NCBI GenBank assembly: GCA_018668795.1 | Contig: JABJBD010000024.1 | Span: 1-20,714 of the forward strand | Reading direction: 5' to 3' | DNA length: 20,714 nucleotides | From: Candidatus Puniceispirillum sp. | GTDB lineage: Bacteria; Pseudomonadota; Alphaproteobacteria; Puniceispirillales; Puniceispirillaceae | Shown here: positions 16,399-20,714 of the stretch, piece after piece | How positions within the stretch are numbered: position 1 is the stretch's first letter | Layout: every line of letters begins with the position of its first letter | Program-made: the position numbers and the translations under genes | Notes under the pieces: model-generated | Databases searched by the model: none | The model's input: the letters and a program-made list of their open reading frames with translations, nothing else | Told to the model about the DNA's origin: nothing

Positions 16399-17313
16399 AT
16401 GCCATTACAAATGAATAGAGACGCCTTTATAACCTGTGCAGTAACCGGATCCGGAGACACAACCGGCAAATCAGATAAGGTGCCAATCACGCCTGCCGAA
16501 ATTGCCACCGCTGCAATTGATGCGGCCAAGGCTGGTGCCGCCATTGTCCATTGCCATGTACGCAATCCCGAAACAGGCGCGCCATCACGCGACACTAAGC
16601 TGTTTCGTGAAGTGACTGATCGTATCCGTGACGCTGACATCGACGTCGTCCTGAACCTAACCGCGGGTATGGGCGGTGATCTGGTGCTTGGTGGCGTCGA
16701 GACGCCCTTGCCGCCATCTAATGACGGTACCGATATGGCAGGGGCTACCGAGCGTATGCGCCACATCGCTGAATGCCGGCCTGAAATCTGCACACTTGAT
16801 TGTGGCACAATGAATTTTGGGCATGGTGATTACATTATGACCAATAGCCCTGTGATGCTTCGTGAAATGGCAAGCCAGATGAAAGCGCTTGGCGTTAAAC
16901 CTGAAATTGAGGCTTTTGATACCGGCCATTTATGGTTTGCCAAACAGCTTGTCGAAGATGGTTTGATTGATGCACCAGCACTCGTTCAGCTATGTATGGG
17001 GATCCCTTGGGGGGCGCCTGACGATATGAACACGCTGATGGCAATGGTGAATAACATTCCACAGGACTGGATATTTTCTGCCTTTTCAATTGGCCGCAAT
17101 GCAATGGCTTATCCCGCAGCAGCTTTGTTAACAGGCGGTAATATCCGCGTTGGGTTGGAAGATAGTATTTATCTATCGCGCGGCGTCTTTGCGACCAATA
17201 CCCAGCTTGTTGAGAATGCCGTGAATGTTGCCACCAACATGGGTGCGTCAATCATCGGTCCTGATGCGGTGCGCGAACGTCTCAACCTAACCAAACAGGC
17301 GCCTCAATCATAA
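16399..17313 (+). CDS. cdhC: BKACE-family dehydrocarnitine cleavage enzyme (CdhC)
   Basis: A 304-residue beta-keto acid cleavage enzyme (formerly DUF849, 3-keto-5-aminohexanoate cleavage family), a zinc TIM barrel. The Zn motif HCHVR is at 51-55, the N-terminal ITCAVTGSGDT strand and EIEAFDTGHL carry further active-site residues, and a late GGNIRVGLEDSIYL strand is conserved. In carnitine clusters this enzyme combines 3-dehydrocarnitine with acetyl-CoA to give betainyl-CoA and acetoacetate. Assignment to dehydrocarnitine rather than another beta-keto acid rests on the following carnitine dehydrogenase and the divergent GlxA regulator. GGGGA lies eight bases before the ATG. First gene of the operon, 27 bp before cdhA. 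Confidence 0.9.
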   Translation: MPLQMNRDAFITCAVTGSGDTTGKSDKVPITPAEIATAAIDAAKAGAAIVHCHVRNPETGAPSRDTKLFREVTDRIRDADIDVVLNLTAGMGGDLVLGGVETPLPPSNDGTDMAGATERMRHIAECRPEICTLDCGTMNFGHGDYIMTNSPVMLREMASQMKALGVKPEIEAFDTGHLWFAKQLVEDGLIDAPALVQLCMGIPWGAPDDMNTLMAMVNNIPQDWIFSAFSIGRNAMAYPAAALLTGGNIRVGLEDSIYLSRGVFATNTQLVENAVNVATNMGASIIGPDAVRERLNLTKQAPQS

Positions 17314-17340
17314 GCCATTACCTGCTAGGGAAAGATTGTT

Positions 17341-18822
17341 ATGTCCAAAGATAAACTGCAAAAAGCCGCTGTCATTGGCGGGGGTGTCATTGGTGGGGGA
17401 TGGGTTGCACGGCTAGTCCAGAATGGCGTTGATACTGTCATTTTTGACCATGATCCCGAAGCGCCCCGAAAAATAGATACGATTATGTTGAATGCCGACC
17501 ATGCTGTGCCGCGTCTGACTATGGCGCCCCTTGGCACAAGGGGAAGCCTACGTTTTGCCAGCACGCTTGCCGAAGCTGTCATCAATGCCGAATTCATTGT
17601 TGAGGCGGTACCCGAAAGACTGGACACAAAACAGGCCGTCTATGCCGATATCGAAGCCCATACTAGTGATGATGTGATTATTGCTTCGTCAACATCAGGC
17701 ATCATGCCCACAGATTTGCAAGCCAAAATGCGCGTTCCAGGGCGGCTGATTGTCGGACATCCATTTAATCCGGTTTATCTGTTGCCGCTTGTCGAAATTG
17801 TAGCTGGCGACCAGACCGCTACCACCAGCATTAATCGCGCCAGTGATATTTATACATCAATTGGCATGCATCCTTTACATGTGCGTAAAGAAATTCCAGC
17901 CTTTATCGCTGATCGCTTTTTAGAAGCTGTCTGGCGCGAAGCTCTGTGGTTGATTAATGACGGGGTCGCAACAACCGACGAGATTGATGATGCCATTCGC
18001 TATGGTTTTGGATTGCGCTGGGCGCAGATGGGGCTGTTTGAAACCTATCGTGTGGCAGGCGGCGAAGCAGGTATGAAGCACTTTATGGCACAATTTGGCC
18101 CCTGCCTTAAATGGCCATGGACAAAGCTGATGGATGTTCCGGAATTGACCGACGAACTTGTCGAAACAATTTCGAAACAATCAGACGCGCAATCTGGTTC
18201 CCATTCGATTCGCGAACTGGAACGGATTCGTGACAACAATCTGGTTTCAATATTACAAGCACTAAAAGCCAATAACTGGGGGGCAGGGCAAACAATTGCC
18301 TCTTGGGAAGCTAGGCTTTTTGCCGCAGATGATGCCAAAACACCAACTGACATTGATGTCAGTCAACCAATCCGTACACTTGAGCGACAAATACCTGATA
18401 GCTGGACTGATTATAATGGCCATATGAATGAAGCCCGCTATCTGGACTGTTTTTCACAAGCTTCAGATACGCTACTACGTATGATCGGCGTAACTCCGGA
18501 GTATGTTGAAGCTGGCGGCAGTTATTTTACCGTCGAAACCCATATCAGACATCTTGATGAAGTCACCGCACAAGAGCACATTCATGCAACAACACAGGTA
18601 ATACATGGCGAAGGCAAGAAACTACATCTGTTTCACAGCCTGATGCATGAAGATGGCCGACTATTAGCAACTGGCGAACATCTGTTTTTGCATGTCGATA
18701 TGAACAGCCGTGCATCTAGCCTGCCTGAACCATCAGTAACTGATGCGCTTACCAAAATTGCGCTAGCCCATGCCAAGCTTCCGCTGCCGAACGGCAGTGG
18801 CCGCGCAATCAAGAGCACCTAG
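17341..18822 (+). CDS. cdhA: L-carnitine dehydrogenase fused to betainyl-CoA thioesterase (CdhA-CdhB)
   Basis: A 493-residue two-domain protein. Residues 1-320 are a 3-hydroxyacyl-CoA-dehydrogenase-type NAD oxidoreductase: Rossmann GGGVIGGG (13-20) with acidic VIFDHD after it (NAD preference), SSTSGI (116-121), catalytic-site GHPFNP (139-144), and a C-terminal helical domain. Residues 345-480 are a hotdog thioesterase with DYNGHMN (357-363). Fused forms are known in rhizobial carnitine dehydrogenases, whereas Pseudomonas has separate cdhA and cdhB. The first domain oxidises L-carnitine to 3-dehydrocarnitine; the second should hydrolyse betainyl-CoA to glycine betaine and CoA after CdhC acts. 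The fusion therefore brackets the CdhC step. A GGGAAAG site precedes the ATG. Confidence 0.92.
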   Translation: MSKDKLQKAAVIGGGVIGGGWVARLVQNGVDTVIFDHDPEAPRKIDTIMLNADHAVPRLTMAPLGTRGSLRFASTLAEAVINAEFIVEAVPERLDTKQAVYADIEAHTSDDVIIASSTSGIMPTDLQAKMRVPGRLIVGHPFNPVYLLPLVEIVAGDQTATTSINRASDIYTSIGMHPLHVRKEIPAFIADRFLEAVWREALWLINDGVATTDEIDDAIRYGFGLRWAQMGLFETYRVAGGEAGMKHFMAQFGPCLKWPWTKLMDVPELTDELVETISKQSDAQSGSHSIRELERIRDNNLVSILQALKANNWGAGQTIASWEARLFAADDAKTPTDIDVSQPIRTLERQIPDSWTDYNGHMNEARYLDCFSQASDTLLRMIGVTPEYVEAGGSYFTVETHIRHLDEVTAQEHIHATTQVIHGEGKKLHLFHSLMHEDGRLLATGEHLFLHVDMNSRASSLPEPSVTDALTKIALAHAKLPLPNGSGRAIKST

Positions 18823-18866
18823 CCAGAAACCTATTCATCTACGCACAAATTAGAAAGGTCTGATAA

Positions 18867-20036
18867 ATGCAGTTTGGTTTGACCGAAGAACAGAATCTGA
18901 TCGTCAGTACTGTTCGGCAATTTGTCGAGCAGGAAATCTATCCACGTGAAAATGAAGTCGAAAAACTAGGCTATGTCCCCTTGGAAATAGGTCAGGAAAT
19001 CATGGCCAAGGTCAAGGATATGGGCTTTTATGCCAGCAATTTTCCAGAGTCGGTTGGCGGTGGCGGCCTTGGGCATCTGGATTTTGCCCTTTTGGAACGT
19101 GAGCTTGGTCGTGGATCAATGGCATTGACCCATTTCTTTGGCCGTCCTCAAAATATTCTGATGGCATGTAAAGGTGAACAGATTGAGCGTTATTTATTGC
19201 CAGCTGTGCGTGGTGAACGGATGGATGCACTCGCCATGACCGAACCTGATGCTGGTTCCGATGTTCGCGGGATGAATTGTACTGCCAAGCGCGATAGCGG
19301 CAAGGATAGTGACTGGGTTATCAATGGAACCAAACATTTTATTTCTGGCGGTGATCATGCTGACTTTTTTATCGTCTTTGTGGCTACCGGCGTTGATGAC
19401 ACACCGCATGGTCCAAAAAAACGTATCACCTGTTTTTTGGTTGACCGCGGACATCCGGGGTTTGAGGTTTCACCCGGTTACGACTCGGTATCGCACCGCG
19501 GCTATCACAATGTCATTCTGAAGTTTGACGAATGCCGGCTGAGCAATGCCCATGTGCTTGGCACTGTTGATGGTGGTTTTGAAGTTATGAATACCTGGCT
19601 TTATGCAACGCGAATTACCGTGGCAACTATGGCGGTTGGCCGCGCACGCCGCGCTTTTGATTATGCGTTGAACTACTCCACCGAGCGCAAACAATTTGGC
19701 AAACAAATTGGCAAATTTCAGGGCGTGAGCTTCAAGCTTGCTGATATGATTACCGAAATAGATGCAGCTGACTGGTTAACCTTGTCAGCAGCGTGGCGGC
19801 TTGATCAGGGTTTGCCAGCCAATCGTGAAATTGCCTCGGCAAAATTATATGCATCCGAAATGCTGGCGCGCGTGACTGATGAGGCGATTCAGATTTATGG
19901 CGGTATGGGCTTGATGGACGATTTGCCATTGGCACGGTTCTGGCGCGATGCCCGCGTTGAGCGCATATGGGATGGTACATCCGAGATTCAACGCCACATC
20001 ATCAGCCGTGATCTGTTACGTCCTTTAGGCGGCTAA
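18867..20036 (+). CDS. Acyl-CoA dehydrogenase in the carnitine operon
   Basis: A 389-residue FAD acyl-CoA dehydrogenase with the full three-domain layout: N-terminal helices, AMTEPDAGSD flavin-contact strand (123-132), ERKQFGKQIGKFQ in the middle-to-C domain and the C-terminal IQIYGGMGLMDDLP. The usual catalytic Glu of the YEGT motif is replaced by Asp369 (IWDGTSEIQRH), which is notable. It lies 44 bp after cdhA and four bp before the acyl-CoA ligase. In this context a plausible substrate is gamma-butyrobetainyl-CoA, oxidised to crotonobetainyl-CoA; a general short-chain acyl-CoA remains possible. It needs an electron-transferring flavoprotein encoded elsewhere. Confidence 0.9.
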   Translation: MQFGLTEEQNLIVSTVRQFVEQEIYPRENEVEKLGYVPLEIGQEIMAKVKDMGFYASNFPESVGGGGLGHLDFALLERELGRGSMALTHFFGRPQNILMACKGEQIERYLLPAVRGERMDALAMTEPDAGSDVRGMNCTAKRDSGKDSDWVINGTKHFISGGDHADFFIVFVATGVDDTPHGPKKRITCFLVDRGHPGFEVSPGYDSVSHRGYHNVILKFDECRLSNAHVLGTVDGGFEVMNTWLYATRITVATMAVGRARRAFDYALNYSTERKQFGKQIGKFQGVSFKLADMITEIDAADWLTLSAAWRLDQGLPANREIASAKLYASEMLARVTDEAIQIYGGMGLMDDLPLARFWRDARVERIWDGTSEIQRHIISRDLLRPLGG

Positions 20037-20040
20037 GGCC

Positions 20041-20714
20041 ATGACCGATCTATCCCGCCTATTCAGACCAAAAACAATTGCTATATTCGGTGGTCGCTGG
20101 GCAGAAAATGTGATCGCCCAATGTCTGAAAATGGGCTTTGATGGTGATATATGGCCCGTGCATCCAACGCGCGAAACAATGGGCGGATTGCCCTGTTTCA
20201 AAGATGTCGATGCCCTGCCCGATGCGCCGGATGCTGCCTTTTTGGGCATTAACCGACATGCCATTATTGTAGTGGCCGCCGCTTTGGCCGCACGTAACTG
20301 TGGTGGGGCTATCTGCTTTGCATCGGGCTTTGCCGAAACTGGTGATGCAAATCTACAAGCTGAGCTCATAGCGGCGGCTGGCACGATGCCTATATTGGGG
20401 CCAAACTGCTATGGCTTTATCAATTATCTTGATGGGGTGCCATTATGGCCAGATCAGCATGGCGGTGCGGCCTGTGAAACTGGTGTTGCCCTTATCAGCC
20501 AGTCATCAAATATTGCGATCAACCTAACGATGCAGGCGCGTGGACTGCCACTTGCCTATGTTGCATGCGTTGGCAATCAGGCACAAACTAGCCTCATTGA
20601 TATGGCTAACGCTTTGTTTGCTGATGATCGGGTCACTGCCGCAGGGCTCTATATTGAAGATATCGATGATGCCCCAGCCTTTGCCCGAATGGCCGCAGCC
20701 GCACGTCAGAACGG
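20041..20714 (+). CDS. NDP-forming acyl-CoA synthetase, N-terminal part (cut by window end)
   Basis: The first 224 residues of an acetate-CoA-ligase (ADP-forming)-type protein, still open at the window edge. The CoA-binding Rossmann domain is visible (TIAIFGGRWAENVIAQCL, then GDIWPVHPTRETMGGLPCF), followed by the start of the succinyl-CoA-ligase-like domain (LGPNCYGFINYLDG and LISQSSNIAINLT). The catalytic phosphohistidine and the ATP-grasp domain lie beyond the end. This family activates carboxylates with CoA using NTP. Following an acyl-CoA dehydrogenase by four bp, it probably makes the CoA thioester that enzyme uses; gamma-butyrobetaine is a candidate. The plain ATG is close to an AAGG site, which is only two bases away. 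Confidence 0.88.
   Translation, partial: MTDLSRLFRPKTIAIFGGRWAENVIAQCLKMGFDGDIWPVHPTRETMGGLPCFKDVDALPDAPDAAFLGINRHAIIVVAAALAARNCGGAICFASGFAETGDANLQAELIAAAGTMPILGPNCYGFINYLDGVPLWPDQHGGAACETGVALISQSSNIAINLTMQARGLPLAYVACVGNQAQTSLIDMANALFADDRVTAAGLYIEDIDDAPAFARMAAAARQN

Noticed and set aside
1..20714. CRISPR arrays, tRNA or rRNA genes, insertion sequences, prophage genes
   Set aside because: Looked for spaced direct repeats, cloverleaf-like segments, transposase-like proteins and terminal inverted repeats; none seen.

Overview
The window looks like chromosomal sequence of a heterotrophic alphaproteobacterium with a moderate, roughly balanced base composition. A marine, SAR116- or Rhodospirillales-like lineage is my guess from gene content and composition only. 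It is almost fully coding. I see no tRNA, rRNA, insertion sequence, CRISPR array or phage gene, and no complete gene looks broken. The two end genes are cut by the window edges.

Left half (1-9751): a purine (urate) catabolic locus. The tail of a probable 8-oxoguanine/guanine deaminase enters from the left on the plus strand. Facing it is a tightly packed minus-strand operon, in transcription order: uraH, xdhA, xdhB, xdhC, puuD, puuE, alc, allA. Diverging from uraH are uraD and a FAD-linked D-2-hydroxyacid dehydrogenase. Together the genes cover xanthine to urate (XdhAB, matured by XdhC), urate to 5-hydroxyisourate (PuuD, membrane-bound with a C-terminal cytochrome c domain), then OHCU (UraH), S-allantoin (UraD), allantoate (PuuE), ureidoglycolate plus urea (Alc), and glyoxylate plus urea (AllA). 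The shared uraH/uraD intergenic region holds a clean inverted repeat beside the uraH ribosome-binding site.

Middle (9766-15119): the FAD dehydrogenase, then on the minus strand a methylmalonate-semialdehyde dehydrogenase (mmsA), a divergent DMT/EamA-type exporter, and a minus-strand pair encoding the small (2x[2Fe-2S]) and medium (FAD) subunits of a CO-dehydrogenase-like molybdenum hydroxylase. No large catalytic subunit for that pair is present in the window.

Right part (15275-20714): a carnitine catabolic module. A GlxA/CdhR-type AraC regulator diverges from a BKACE-family dehydrocarnitine cleavage enzyme (CdhC), followed by an L-carnitine dehydrogenase fused to a hotdog thioesterase (CdhA-CdhB), an acyl-CoA dehydrogenase and the start of an NDP-forming acyl-CoA ligase. 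The first three activities turn L-carnitine into glycine betaine plus acetoacetate. The last two may extend the pathway upstream, for example gamma-butyrobetaine to crotonobetainyl-CoA, but this is inference. The divergent intergenic region carries a 20/21-bp tandem direct repeat and a separate 7-bp-arm inverted repeat, both good operator candidates.

Overall the region is a scavenging island for nitrogen- and carbon-rich small molecules (purines, carnitine). Most genes belong to known families. The least explained parts are the orphan S/M hydroxylase pair, the FAD dehydrogenase tied to uraD, and the acyl-CoA dehydrogenase with Asp in place of the usual catalytic Glu.
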